From an uncultured Oscillospiraceae bacterium (lineage in GTDB: Bacteria > Bacillota > Clostridia > Oscillospirales > Oscillospiraceae), in the NCBI GenBank assembly GCA_934589225.1, contig CAKTNS010000024.1:1-43324 (forward strand): a stretch of DNA of 43,324 nt, in the 5' to 3' direction. The notes beneath the pieces are model-generated. The model saw nothing but the letters and a program-made list of their open reading frames with translations. It searched no databases and had not been told where the DNA came from. Positions 32,469 through 40,722 of this stretch are shown piece by piece (positions within the stretch are counted from its first letter, which is position 1; each line of letters begins with the position of its first letter). A program made the translations under genes and the position numbers.

Positions 32469-33098
32469 TTATTGACCCTGGGCAGCACTGCGGGCTTCCA
32501 GGCACAAGTTCGTGATTTTCTCAAAGTTTCCGGACTGAATATCCCCCTTGGGGCAGACCCAGCTGCCGCCGACGGCGAAGATGAAGGGTGCATCCACATA
32601 TTCCTTAATATTACCGGTGTTCACGCCGCCGGTGGGCAGGAACTTGATGCCCACAAAGGGTGCGGACAGATTCTTCATGGCGTTCAGGCCCCCGTAGACG
32701 TTGGCGGGGAAGAACTTGACCACCTTGAGGCCGTGGTTCACCGCCATGGTGATCTCCGTGGGGGTCACGCAGCCAGGGGTCACGGCAATGCCGTTTTCAA
32801 CGCACCAGTCCACTGTTTCAGGGTCAAAGCCCGGGGATACAATGAATTTAGCCCCCATCTCAACGGCCAGCTTGGCTTGCTCCACATTCAGCACGGTACC
32901 CGCACCCACCAGCATCTTCGGGCAGCCCTCTGCCACAGCCTGGATGCACTGGGCGGCGCAGGGGGTGCGGAAGGTGATCTCCATGGTATCCACACCACCG
33001 GCCAGCAGAGCCCGGGCGGTGGGGACCGCCTTCTCTACGTCATCGAGCACTACCACCGGCACCACAATGGACCGGGCCAGTCTTTCCATTACTTCCAT
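32469..33098 (-). CDS. eda: KDPG aldolase
   Basis: A 209-residue class I aldolase that splits 2-keto-3-deoxy-6-phosphogluconate into pyruvate and glyceraldehyde 3-phosphate. The Schiff-base lysine K128 (VVKFFPA) and the catalytic glutamate E40 (TMEITFRT) are in place, as are GAGTVL and the phosphate loop FLPTGGV. The ATG at 33096-33098 has GGAGG upstream. It lies between the gluconate permease and the KDG kinase in the operon. Glyceraldehyde 3-phosphate from this step feeds GAPDH. Confidence 0.96.
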   Translation of the reverse strand: MEVMERLARSIVVPVVVLDDVEKAVPTARALLAGGVDTMEITFRTPCAAQCIQAVAEGCPKMLVGAGTVLNVEQAKLAVEMGAKFIVSPGFDPETVDWCVENGIAVTPGCVTPTEITMAVNHGLKVVKFFPANVYGGLNAMKNLSAPFVGIKFLPTGGVNTGNIKEYVDAPFIFAVGGSWVCPKGDIQSGNFEKITNLCLEARSAAQGQ

Positions 33099-33133
33099 GA
33101 TTGTTTCCTCCTTTATAATTGTCCTTCCGCCCA

Positions 33134-34489
33134 TCAGGCGAAGAAGGAGATGATCAGCGCGACCAGGAAGCCGGTGGTACCCACCAGGGTCTCCATGACC
33201 GTCCAGGTTTTCAGAGTGGTCTTTTCGTCCAGGCCTACCAGGCTCTTTACCAGCCAGAAGCCGGAATCGTTAAAGTGGGAGCAGACGGTGGAGCCTCCCG
33301 CAATAGCGGCGGTGACACAGGCCAGGTACAGCGGGCTCAGCGCCTCTATCCCAGGCATGGCGGAGATGATGCCCGCGGCCATGGTCATGGCCACCGTGGA
33401 GGAGCCCACGGAGATCCGCACCAGTGCGGCAACAATGAAGGCAACCAGCACCAGGGGCAGGCTGGCGGTGGCTACGGCGTTGCCGATGACATCGCCCAGG
33501 CCGGAATTCTGGAGCATGTACCGCAGCACACCGCCGCAGGCCGTCACCAGCAGGATCAGGCCGGTAGGCTCCAGGGATTTGGTCATGATCTTTTCCAGCT
33601 GCTCCATGGAATAGCCGTGGCGTGTGCCCAGCAGGAACATGGCGGCAATGGTCGCCAGCAGCAGGGCCATAAAGGGCTCGCCCAGGAAGGCCAGCACCGG
33701 CTGCACACCGGAAAGAGCGGGAACCACTTTTGCAACGGAATTGGCAATGATCAGAACCAGGGGAATGAGGATGATGCCCACGATGGTGCCAAACTTGGGG
33801 AGCTTGCTTTCGTCAATGTCCTCCTGCTGGGCAATATAGTCCGGAACGGCAATCTGGAACTTCTTGCCGCAGATGCTGCCCCAGATGGGACCGGCCACGA
33901 TCATGGCGAAGATGCCGCAGAACACACCGATGAGAATGACCCAGCCCAGGTCTACACCCAGCATAGTGGCCACCAGCACCGGGCCCGGCGTGGGGGGAAT
34001 GAAGGCATGCCCTACCGCCAGACCTGCCAGCAGCGGAATCACATAGTACAGAACAGAACGTCCGGTGCGCTTGGCCAGAGAGAAGGCCAGAGGAATCAGG
34101 ATGATGAGGCCCGCATCAAAAAACACAGGCATGGCGATGACCAGGCCGGTAATGCCCAGAGCCCAGGCGGCTTTTTCATCTCCGAATTTCCGAACCAGCA
34201 CCAGGGCCAGGGTCTGCGCGCCGCCGGATTCTTCCAGAATGGCGCCGAACATAGAGCCCAGGCCTACCAGCAGGGCAATGCCCCGCAGAGTCGTACCGAT
34301 GCCTTCGTTCACCGATGCCACAATGTCCGACAGGGGCATGCCCGCCATCATGCCGATGGCCACAGCGCCCACCAGAATGGAAACCATGGCGTGGACCTTA
34401 AACTTGATAATCAGAACCAACAATAAAACAAGACCTGCTACAGCAGCAAATACCAGCCGTGCCGCCTCGGGGTTTAAAACTGCCAACAT
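33134..34489 (-). CDS. Gluconate:H+ symporter (GntP family)
   Basis: A 451-residue membrane protein with 12 or so transmembrane segments, of the GntP family of sugar-acid permeases. Family features are the GLGSMFGAILEESGGAQ loop, PVFFDAGLIILIPLAFSLA, AFIPPTPGP and the HFNDSGFWL stretch near the C-terminus. GGGAGG precedes the ATG at 34487-34489. It lies 25 bases after the dehydratase gene. Gluconate or a related aldonate is the expected substrate; the exact acid is not set by sequence alone. Confidence 0.94.
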   Translation of the reverse strand: MLAVLNPEAARLVFAAVAGLVLLLVLIIKFKVHAMVSILVGAVAIGMMAGMPLSDIVASVNEGIGTTLRGIALLVGLGSMFGAILEESGGAQTLALVLVRKFGDEKAAWALGITGLVIAMPVFFDAGLIILIPLAFSLAKRTGRSVLYYVIPLLAGLAVGHAFIPPTPGPVLVATMLGVDLGWVILIGVFCGIFAMIVAGPIWGSICGKKFQIAVPDYIAQQEDIDESKLPKFGTIVGIILIPLVLIIANSVAKVVPALSGVQPVLAFLGEPFMALLLATIAAMFLLGTRHGYSMEQLEKIMTKSLEPTGLILLVTACGGVLRYMLQNSGLGDVIGNAVATASLPLVLVAFIVAALVRISVGSSTVAMTMAAGIISAMPGIEALSPLYLACVTAAIAGGSTVCSHFNDSGFWLVKSLVGLDEKTTLKTWTVMETLVGTTGFLVALIISFFA

Positions 34490-34514
34490 ATTTGATCCTC
34501 CCTATTTACTCTTT

Positions 34515-36302
34515 TTATTCCATATAAGCGCCCTTCATGGGGCTGACTGCGTGCTGAGAATAGAGCTTCAACAAGCCGCTTGTATACCGGGGTGCCTTGG
34601 GCTTCCAGTTTTTCCGGCGTTGGGAAAGAATTTCTTCCATCTCCTCCGGGGTTTTTTCCACACCCTGAACGCCCACAATGGCGAGAAGCCGGTTGGGGAT
34701 GTCGATGGCGATCAGGTCCCCTTCCTCTACCAGGGCAATGGGGCCGCCGGCTGCCGCTTCCGGGCTGACATGGCCGATCACCGGGCCCCGGCTGGCACCG
34801 GAGAACCGGCCGTCGGTAATAAGAGCCACGCTGGAAGCAAGCTTGGGGTCGGCGCAGATGGCTTCGCCGGTGTAGAACATCTCCGGCATGCCGCTGCCCC
34901 GGGGGCCCTCGTAACGAATGAAAACGGCATCGCCGGGCTGGACTTCGCCGTGAAGCACCGCGTGGATGCAGGCCTCCTCACTGTCAAAGGGCTTTGCCCG
35001 CAGGGTGGCCTGGAACATGTTCTTGGGGCAGGCGGTGTGCTTGATAACACAGCCCTCCGGGGCCAGATTGCCCTTGAGAATGGCAATGCTGCCGTCGGTG
35101 CCCTTGGCATTGTCAAAGCTGTGGATGATGTACTCCCGGGTCACCTTCCGGGAGAAGCCCTTGGTCTTTTCTGCCAGGATGGCATCACAGTGGGCATAGA
35201 AGCCGCTGTTTTTAAGGTCCTCCAGATTCTCCCCCAGGGTCTTGCCGGTGACGGTCATAACGTCCAGGTGGAGCATGGACTTGATCTCCTCCATCACCCG
35301 GGGGACACCACCGGCATAGTAGAAGTACTGGGCGGGCCAGTCTCCGGAGGGGCGGATGTTCAGCAGATAGTGGGCCCCCCGGTGCATCCGGTCAAAGGTG
35401 TCCGCGTCAATTTCAATGCCGAACTCGTGGGCAATGGCGGGCAGATGCATGGTGGCGTTGGTGGAGCCGGAGATGGCCGCATGGACCATAATGGCGTTTT
35501 CAAAGCTCTTTTTGGTCACAATGTCCTTGGCCCGGATGCCCTTGCGGACCAGCTCCATGAGCTGCTTGCCCGCGTCATAGGCGGCCTGCTTCAGCTCCGG
35601 GGCCGTGGCAGGCATCAGGGCGGTGCCGGGCAGCATCAGGCCCAGGGCCTCGGCCATGATCTGCATGGTGGAGGCGGTGCCCATAAAGGAACAGGCGCCG
35701 CAGCTGGGACAGGCGTGGTGCTTGTAGTAGTCCAGCTGGCTGTCGGGGATCACGCCGGTTTTCTCCCAGGCGTCGAATTTGCCGATCTGCTCCAGGGTCA
35801 GGAGCTCGTTGATGGCGCAGGCCGGGTCTTCCACCACATAGTCCTTGGGCAGGGTGTGGGCCTCCATAACGCCGCCGGTGACCACGATGGCGCTCATGTC
35901 CTTCAGCCGCCCGATGCTCATGAGCATGGCGGGCACGGACTTGTCGCAGCTGGCAATGAACACGCCGCCGTCATACACGCTGGCATTGGCCTGGGCCTCC
36001 ACCAGGTTCACGATGGCATCCCGATGGGGCAGGGAATAATTGATGCCGTCATGGCCCTGGGCAATGCCGTCGCACATATCCGTGGCGAAATACCGGGCGG
36101 CCTTGCCGCCGTTGTCCCGGACGGCCTGCACCGCCTGGTCTACAAACCCGTTCAGATGGGCGCTGCCCGGATGGCTGTCACCGAAGGTGCTCTCCACCAG
36201 GATCTGAGGCTTGGAGAGGTCCTCCACCGTCCAGCCCATGCCCATTTTCAGCGGGTCATTTTCCGGAGCCAATGTGCGGACTTCTTGTGAGCGTAATTGC
36301 AT
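34515..36302 (-). CDS. Sugar-acid dehydratase, IlvD/Edd family
   Basis: A 595-residue Fe-S dehydratase. Cysteine ligands of the cluster are seen at C77 (DMCDGIAQGHDG), C119 (SCDKSVPAM) and in HACPSCGACSFMGTA (C198, C201, C204). The C-terminal swivelling domain has DGRFSGASRGPVIGHVSPEAA. The ATG at 36300-36302 has GGGAGG upstream. Dihydroxy-acid dehydratase is the general family name. However, the operon holds KDG kinase and KDPG aldolase but no gluconate kinase, so the likely reaction is D-gluconate (or a similar aldonate) to KDG. That substrate is inferred from context. Confidence 0.85.
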   Translation of the reverse strand: MQLRSQEVRTLAPENDPLKMGMGWTVEDLSKPQILVESTFGDSHPGSAHLNGFVDQAVQAVRDNGGKAARYFATDMCDGIAQGHDGINYSLPHRDAIVNLVEAQANASVYDGGVFIASCDKSVPAMLMSIGRLKDMSAIVVTGGVMEAHTLPKDYVVEDPACAINELLTLEQIGKFDAWEKTGVIPDSQLDYYKHHACPSCGACSFMGTASTMQIMAEALGLMLPGTALMPATAPELKQAAYDAGKQLMELVRKGIRAKDIVTKKSFENAIMVHAAISGSTNATMHLPAIAHEFGIEIDADTFDRMHRGAHYLLNIRPSGDWPAQYFYYAGGVPRVMEEIKSMLHLDVMTVTGKTLGENLEDLKNSGFYAHCDAILAEKTKGFSRKVTREYIIHSFDNAKGTDGSIAILKGNLAPEGCVIKHTACPKNMFQATLRAKPFDSEEACIHAVLHGEVQPGDAVFIRYEGPRGSGMPEMFYTGEAICADPKLASSVALITDGRFSGASRGPVIGHVSPEAAAGGPIALVEEGDLIAIDIPNRLLAIVGVQGVEKTPEEMEEILSQRRKNWKPKAPRYTSGLLKLYSQHAVSPMKGAYME

Positions 36303-36343
36303 ATTGTTTCCTCCCAAATGATGTTTTCTTGACGTTTCCTGTC

Positions 36344-36389
36344 AGTCATCTTATGGCTATATTATAATTCCTTAAAATATGCATTGCAA
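36344..36389 (-). promoter_or_regulatory. Promoter of the sugar-acid operon, with possible operator
   Basis: TTGCAA (36384-36389), 17 bp, TATAAT (36361-36366) on the minus strand. Just downstream lies AGTCATC (36344-36350, plus strand). The same heptamer recurs in reverse within AAGTTGTCTGATGACTT (36517-36533), a partly palindromic site. GntR binding to these is only a suggestion. Confidence 0.75.
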
Positions 36390-36546
36390 GTTATCCCCAC
36401 CCGTTTCTACTTTATGTTCAAAACTTTCTTTCTCTTTGTAGCATTATCACCAATTTGAAGCCCAGTTTATCCCGAAAACCGATTCTTAGAGAGCCCATAG
36501 AAAAGATCATCAAGCAAAGTTGTCTGATGACTTTTCAGAAAAAAGA

Positions 36547-36575
36547 GCCCTGTCCGGGAATCTCCCGGACAGGGC
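36547..36575 (-). terminator. Terminator of the gntR gene
   Basis: Perfect 13-bp stem (36547-36559 with 36563-36575) followed on the minus strand by TCTTTTTT. Confidence 0.9.
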
Positions 36576-36581
36576 GTTCAT

Positions 36582-37310
36582 TTATCTTTCGGCAGCGGCG
36601 TTATTTGGGGAATTTTCCTCATCGTATACCTTTTTGATATAGGTCCTGTTAAAGTTCAGGTGCATGACCATGGCAGACCTGGCACCAATGGGGTCGTGGC
36701 TCGCGATGGCCTCGACGATCATCCGGTGGGTCATAACGGTTTCTTCGATCAGCTTTTTGTGGGTCACGTTGACGAACATCATCACCGCCGTATCGATGAT
36801 GGGCACCAGCTGCCCCACCACCAGGTTTTTGCTGCTCTCGGCAATGCAGGTGTGAAAGGCAATGTCGTCTTCAATATACCGGTCTCCGTCACGGATCTTC
36901 TGCTCCACCCGCTCACACAACCGGCGCAGCCGCTCGATGTCCTCTTTGGTCGCGTTCCGGGCCGCCATTTCCGCAATGCCCGGTTCCAGAAGCAGACGGA
37001 CATTTACAAGGTCCAAGGCCAGTGCGTTTTTATCCCGCACGGAACGCAGCCCCAAAGGGTCCGACAGCCCCTTGGTAGTAGTCACCACATAGGTCCCCGA
37101 CCCCCGGCGCACCTCCACAATGCCCTTGCTGGAGAGCAGCTTCACCGCCTCCCGGACGGTGCTGCGACCAACCCCAAACCGCTCCCCCAACTCAAATTCA
37201 TTGGGCAGCTTGGCCCCCGGCTCAAAGGGCGTGTCCAAAATATAGTGGTAAATCTGATCCTCCACCTGCTCCGCCAGAAGCTTGCTTTTCAGATGTGAAA
37301 ATTCGCTCAT
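36582..37310 (-). CDS. GntR-family regulator (FadR subfamily, FCD domain)
   Basis: A 242-residue regulator. The N-terminal winged helix (about 12-80) shows PGAKLPNEFELGERFGVGRS, TVREAVKLLSSKGIVEV and the RRGSGTYV wing. The C-terminal FCD effector domain has the metal-binding D-x3-H pattern in DDIAFHTCIAESS and later histidines (THRMIVEAI, MHLNFNR). The ATG at 37308-37310 is preferred to a GTG four codons upstream. It lies upstream of the sugar-acid operon in the same direction but has its own promoter and terminator. It is the likely regulator of that operon, with an aldonate or KDG as effector. Confidence 0.9.
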   Translation of the reverse strand: MSEFSHLKSKLLAEQVEDQIYHYILDTPFEPGAKLPNEFELGERFGVGRSTVREAVKLLSSKGIVEVRRGSGTYVVTTTKGLSDPLGLRSVRDKNALALDLVNVRLLLEPGIAEMAARNATKEDIERLRRLCERVEQKIRDGDRYIEDDIAFHTCIAESSKNLVVGQLVPIIDTAVMMFVNVTHKKLIEETVMTHRMIVEAIASHDPIGARSAMVMHLNFNRTYIKKVYDEENSPNNAAAER

Positions 37311-37347
37311 GATGCTTCCCACCTATACCGCAGATTCTTTTGAAAAA

Positions 37348-37376
37348 ATTATAGCAAATATGGGGGGCGATTGCAA
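37348..37376 (-). promoter_or_regulatory. Promoter of the gntR gene
   Basis: TTGCAA (37371-37376), 17 bp, TATAAT (37348-37353) on the minus strand. Confidence 0.85.
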
Positions 37377-37381
37377 TCTTT

Positions 37382-38539
37382 TCAAAAACGCTCCAACAGC
37401 CCAATTTTTTTTCGATAGCCCAGCAGAATAGAATCCACACAGGGGATCAGAGGGTCCGCGCTATAAATCCTGTACAGCTCCTCTTCCGTTGGCAGCTTTG
37501 ATACATCCAGCAGGCTCCGGTCTCTGACAAGCCGGAGCATTCTTTTTTCCGTATTCCGGAAGCTGTTTACCGCAATATCCGTAAGGTCACTATAGGAAGG
37601 CAGCCTGGGATTTTGCCAGAACATGGAATTTCCGGAATCAAAAATCGGTGCCATTCCCATAAACTTCAGTGTCCGCGTATTCCGTAGAATACCGACATTG
37701 TTGAGATGCCGGTCTGTATTGGTCAGGACAAAATCCGAAAGGATTTGATATTCCAGAAATTTACGAACAGTTTCCTCTGGAATGCCGTGCAGCGTGCAGA
37801 CTTGGATGAAATGCTCGTACATGGATACGGCGTTGTCTTTTTTCTTGGATTCCACCACATCAATGGCCGGGATCAATTCAATTTGATCCGATGTAAAGCT
37901 TTCGCAGACACAGTAGATTTGCTGATGCTCGTCCATTTGCATGGTCGAATACGTTACATAGGGGACGCGCCCCTGCTTCCGGTGGAGCAGCGCAGCTGCC
38001 ACTTCATTCAGGCTCTCCTGAGAATTGCTGCCATGATTTCCCTTCACCAAACACCGCTTGCCATTGGCAATGATCCATTTTTTAGTCAGCTCCCCTTGGG
38101 TAGAGGAGCTGGGAGAAAAGGCATTTGCAGGCAGTTCCAGAATATTCTCCGTCGACAGCCCAAACTGCAGGTCCCCTACAGGGTCTCTAAAGTCATTGGT
38201 GAACAGATTCACTTGCTCCCAGCCCAGCTCCATATCCAAGGGCCTGATCCAATAGTGGTCGGTCAGGCTCAGGCCGAGATTTTTCACAAGGTACTCCTGG
38301 GGCGTGGAAATGCCCAGCTGTTCCAGAATGCGCCGGATTTTTCCCTGTCCTACAGGAGCCGCTCTGCGCTGCCACCACTTCTTCAGTGCCGCAGAATCGA
38401 TGCACCCACCCGGCGGCAGCAATTCGGGGCACTCCGGCTTTGATGCCCTTAGGATCACACCGGAAACCGGGTCGATGGAAACGGCACACACAATGTCATT
38501 GCGGTGCATCAGAGTGTACAGTTTTTCTTCCATGGCCAT
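37382..38539 (-). CDS. HipA-like kinase-fold protein, probable toxin or effector
   Basis: A 385-residue protein whose C-terminal half looks like a HipA/CtkA-type kinase. Candidate residues are K166 in RCLVKGN, the catalytic loop LTNTDRHLNNVGIL (D276) and the metal-binding PIFDSGNSMF (D301). The N-terminal ~140 residues do not match the standard HipA N-domain and are unknown to me. The ATG at 38537-38539 shares a base with the stop of the HTH gene (TGATG), so the two are coupled. HipA kinases phosphorylate tRNA synthetases; the target here is unknown. No terminator was found beyond the stop; the gntR promoter lies directly behind it. Confidence 0.75.
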   Translation of the reverse strand: MAMEEKLYTLMHRNDIVCAVSIDPVSGVILRASKPECPELLPPGGCIDSAALKKWWQRRAAPVGQGKIRRILEQLGISTPQEYLVKNLGLSLTDHYWIRPLDMELGWEQVNLFTNDFRDPVGDLQFGLSTENILELPANAFSPSSSTQGELTKKWIIANGKRCLVKGNHGSNSQESLNEVAAALLHRKQGRVPYVTYSTMQMDEHQQIYCVCESFTSDQIELIPAIDVVESKKKDNAVSMYEHFIQVCTLHGIPEETVRKFLEYQILSDFVLTNTDRHLNNVGILRNTRTLKFMGMAPIFDSGNSMFWQNPRLPSYSDLTDIAVNSFRNTEKRMLRLVRDRSLLDVSKLPTEEELYRIYSADPLIPCVDSILLGYRKKIGLLERF

Positions 38540-39003
38540 CACCAGCTTTCAAAATCATCTGTCAGACTTTCCTCTATTTGGGCCTCCATCTGCAATACGG
38601 CCGCTGCCTTCAATCCCGGAAGCGTGGCCCAAGTAAACACCGCCCGAAACGGCAGCAGATAAAGCTTTCCGTCGTAATAAAACATCGTGGCCACACTGTG
38701 ATCCCCGCAGACCCATCGGCCAAAGGTTTTGTATTGGTCGCTGTAAAACCATTGGCTCTGAATGGTCTCCACGTCCAATCGGTTTGCTTCCAGCAGCGGT
38801 GCGCCCCGGACATCTTCCAGCAGCAATTCTTCCGTTGTGCAGCCCAAGGCGGTGGAAAGACGCAGCAGAATATCCCCACTGGCAGACATCAGTTTTTTAT
38901 GCCCCTGTTCATAGTCCTGCAAAGAGCGAAAGTTCACGCCGCTTCTCTGGGCCAATTCTCTTTGGGTCAGGTTTCGCTGCTTTCTTCGTTCTTGTAAGGT
39001 CAT
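38539..39003 (-). CDS. HTH (XRE-type) regulator, HipB-like, with C-terminal extension
   Basis: A 154-residue protein. The N-terminal HTH (about 2-60) reads NLTQRELAQRSGVNFRSLQD, a typical XRE helix-turn-helix. The C-terminal ~90 residues are unlike HipB; they contain FYYDGKLYLLPFRAVF and end in an acidic tail. The ATG at 39001-39003 has GGGGAGG upstream; an upstream in-frame start lacks one. It precedes and overlaps the HipA-like gene, the usual antitoxin-first order. The 13-bp-arm palindrome over its promoter suggests autorepression. Confidence 0.82.
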   Translation of the reverse strand: MTLQERRKQRNLTQRELAQRSGVNFRSLQDYEQGHKKLMSASGDILLRLSTALGCTTEELLLEDVRGAPLLEANRLDVETIQSQWFYSDQYKTFGRWVCGDHSVATMFYYDGKLYLLPFRAVFTWATLPGLKAAAVLQMEAQIEESLTDDFESW

Positions 39004-39022
39004 AGGCCGCACCTCCCCTATC

Positions 39023-39055
39023 ACTATTATACGCATTTTTGCGTATAATAGTCAA
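39023..39055 (-). promoter_or_regulatory. Promoter and palindromic operator of the HTH-kinase pair
   Basis: Arms ACTATTATACGCA (39023-39035) and TGCGTATAATAGT (39040-39052) form a perfect 13-bp inverted repeat with a TTTT centre. It spans the -10 TATAAT (39026-39031), the whole 18-bp spacer and part of the -35 TTGACT (39050-39055) of the minus-strand promoter. Confidence 0.85.
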
Positions 39056-39125
39056 GTACATTTTTCCGCGCCCAAATTGCGGTACGCAGTCCCCCCTTTC
39101 CCTTTCCGTGATCCTTCGAAAAACC

Positions 39126-39155
39126 TTGACACACCCGATACCGGGGTTATATAAT
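39126..39155 (+). promoter_or_regulatory. Promoter of the riboswitch-AI-2E transcript
   Basis: TTGACA (39126-39131), 18-bp spacer, TATAAT (39150-39155). Confidence 0.85.
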
Positions 39156-39163
39156 ATCTCCAT

Positions 39164-39293
39164 AATAAAAGGGAGTAACTGACGCTTTTGCACAGCGTTT
39201 GCGGTGTCGTCAGCACGGTGGAAGCATCCGGTGCCGCAAGGAAACGGTGAGACTTTTATTGCACGCAGGTGTGCAATAACGGTCTCTTTTTTT
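39164..39293 (+). promoter_or_regulatory. yybP-ykoY manganese riboswitch with terminator
   Basis: P1 pairs AATAAAAG (39164-39171) with CTTTTATT (39253-39260). Family-conserved pieces follow in order: AAAGGGAGTAAC at the 5' side, GTCGTCA (39206-39212) and GTGAGACTTT at the 3' side. A terminator uses GAGAC (39249-39253) with GTCTC (39282-39286), enclosing TTATTGCAC/GTGCAATAA, then seven T. The terminator and P1 need the same bases (39253-39260), so ligand binding should favour read-through: an ON switch. Confidence 0.85.
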
Positions 39294-39307
39294 CAAGGAG
39301 GAACACA

Positions 39308-40531
39308 ATGAATTTAAATGAGATTTCTGTCAAAAAGGCCCGGGAGCTGATCGTCTTTACGGCGCTGGTGGTGGTGGTCCTGTGGAAAATGGACGCGGTG
39401 CTGAAGGTGCTGGGGACCGTTTGGGGAATCGTGTTTCCCTTTGTGCTGGGCGGGGCCATCGCCTTTGTGATCAACGTGCCCATGGGCTTTCTGGAAGAAC
39501 GGCTTTTCGGGAAAGCCAAGGGCCGGGGCAGCCGGTGGGCCGGGAAGCTGGCCAGGCCCCTGAGCCTGCTTTTGACCGTCCTTTTGGTGGTGGGCATCAT
39601 CGTGCTGGTGCTGTTCGGCGTCATTCCCCAGCTGACCAAGACCCTGGGGACCCTGATGCGCAGCATTGCCGATTTTATTCCCCAGATGCAAAGCTGGATC
39701 GGAGAATTTTCCCACAACAACCGGGAGATCATGAGCCTGGTGGACCAGGTCCACTTTGACCCCAACGAAGCCATTTCCTGGGCCCTCGGATTGCTTGGCA
39801 GCGGCACCGGGAACGTGATGAACACCACCGTATCGGCGGTGGGCTCCATCGTCAGCGGCATTACCGCCTTTTTCATCGCCTTTTCCTTTGCCTGCTATGT
39901 GCTTTTCCAGAAGGAAAAATTGCAGGTGCAGGTGCGCAAGGTATTTTTTGCCTTTCTTCCCAGGAAAAGAGCCGAAGCCATCCTGCGGGTCTGCTCCCTG
40001 ACTTATCGGACCTTCGCCAACTTCTTGGCAGGACAGTGCCTGGAGGCCGTGATCCTGGGCAGCATGTTTGTGGTGACCCTGGGGCTTTTTAAAATGCCCT
40101 ATGCCCTGCTCATCGGCATTCTCATTGCCTTTACAGCCCTGATTCCCATTTTCGGCGCATTTATCGGCTGCGCCACCGGCTGTTTTCTGATCTTCATGGT
40201 GAGCCCCAAGCAGGCGCTGCTCTTTATCCTGCTGTTTTTGCTGCTGCAGCAAATTGAAGGAAACCTGATCTACCCCCATGTGGTGGGCAATTCCGTTGGC
40301 CTGCCCTCCATCTGGGTCCTGGCCGCCGTCACCGTCGGCGGCAACCTGATGGGCATCGTGGGCATGCTGATCTTCATCCCTCTGGTATCCGTCTTCTATA
40401 CCCTGTTCCGGGAGCTTGTGTACCTGCGCCTTCAAAAACGCCGCATCAAACAGGTGACCAAAACCACCGTGGAGGAATACACCCCGGAGCCTCCCGCGCA
40501 AGGCGCCCCCGGCAGCAGTGACAACGCTTGA
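39308..40531 (+). CDS. AI-2E family transporter (UPF0118)
   Basis: A 407-residue membrane protein of the AI-2E exporter family. Hydrophobic segments run through most of the length: an N-terminal pair (VLWKMDAVLKVLGTVWGIVF, then VLGGAIAFVI), an extramembrane middle (about 110-200), and a C-terminal helical bundle. The conserved C-terminal core PYALLIGILIAFTALIPIFG and the EGNLIYPHVVGNSVGLPSIW segment are clear family marks. AAGGAGG precedes the ATG at 39308. Some family members act as Na+/H+ antiporters and others were linked to autoinducer-2. Here the upstream Mn2+ riboswitch suggests a role when manganese is high. Confidence 0.92.
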   Translation: MNLNEISVKKARELIVFTALVVVVLWKMDAVLKVLGTVWGIVFPFVLGGAIAFVINVPMGFLEERLFGKAKGRGSRWAGKLARPLSLLLTVLLVVGIIVLVLFGVIPQLTKTLGTLMRSIADFIPQMQSWIGEFSHNNREIMSLVDQVHFDPNEAISWALGLLGSGTGNVMNTTVSAVGSIVSGITAFFIAFSFACYVLFQKEKLQVQVRKVFFAFLPRKRAEAILRVCSLTYRTFANFLAGQCLEAVILGSMFVVTLGLFKMPYALLIGILIAFTALIPIFGAFIGCATGCFLIFMVSPKQALLFILLFLLLQQIEGNLIYPHVVGNSVGLPSIWVLAAVTVGGNLMGIVGMLIFIPLVSVFYTLFRELVYLRLQKRRIKQVTKTTVEEYTPEPPAQGAPGSSDNA

Positions 40532-40595
40532 GCACTCCGGCTCCGGAGCACCCGGACTGATTTTGCGGTCATTTTTTCCAAAAGCAAAAACAAGT

Positions 40596-40621
40596 CGGCT
40601 GCCCAGGGAGCGGGGCAGCCG
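40596..40621 (-). terminator. Terminator of the flavodoxin operon
   Basis: CGGCTGCCC (40596-40604) pairs with GGGCAGCCG (40613-40621). In the minus direction ACTTGTTTTTG follows. It may also end rightward transcription of the AI-2E gene, though that side has no T-run. Confidence 0.6.
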
Positions 40622-40722
40622 AAGGGAAGCTCTGTAATTGGAGAAAAAAGGATCAGAAATCAGGAGGTAGTTCGGCAACAAAAAATCCGCTTACAGAGTG
40701 TACATATCGTTTTTGTATTACC

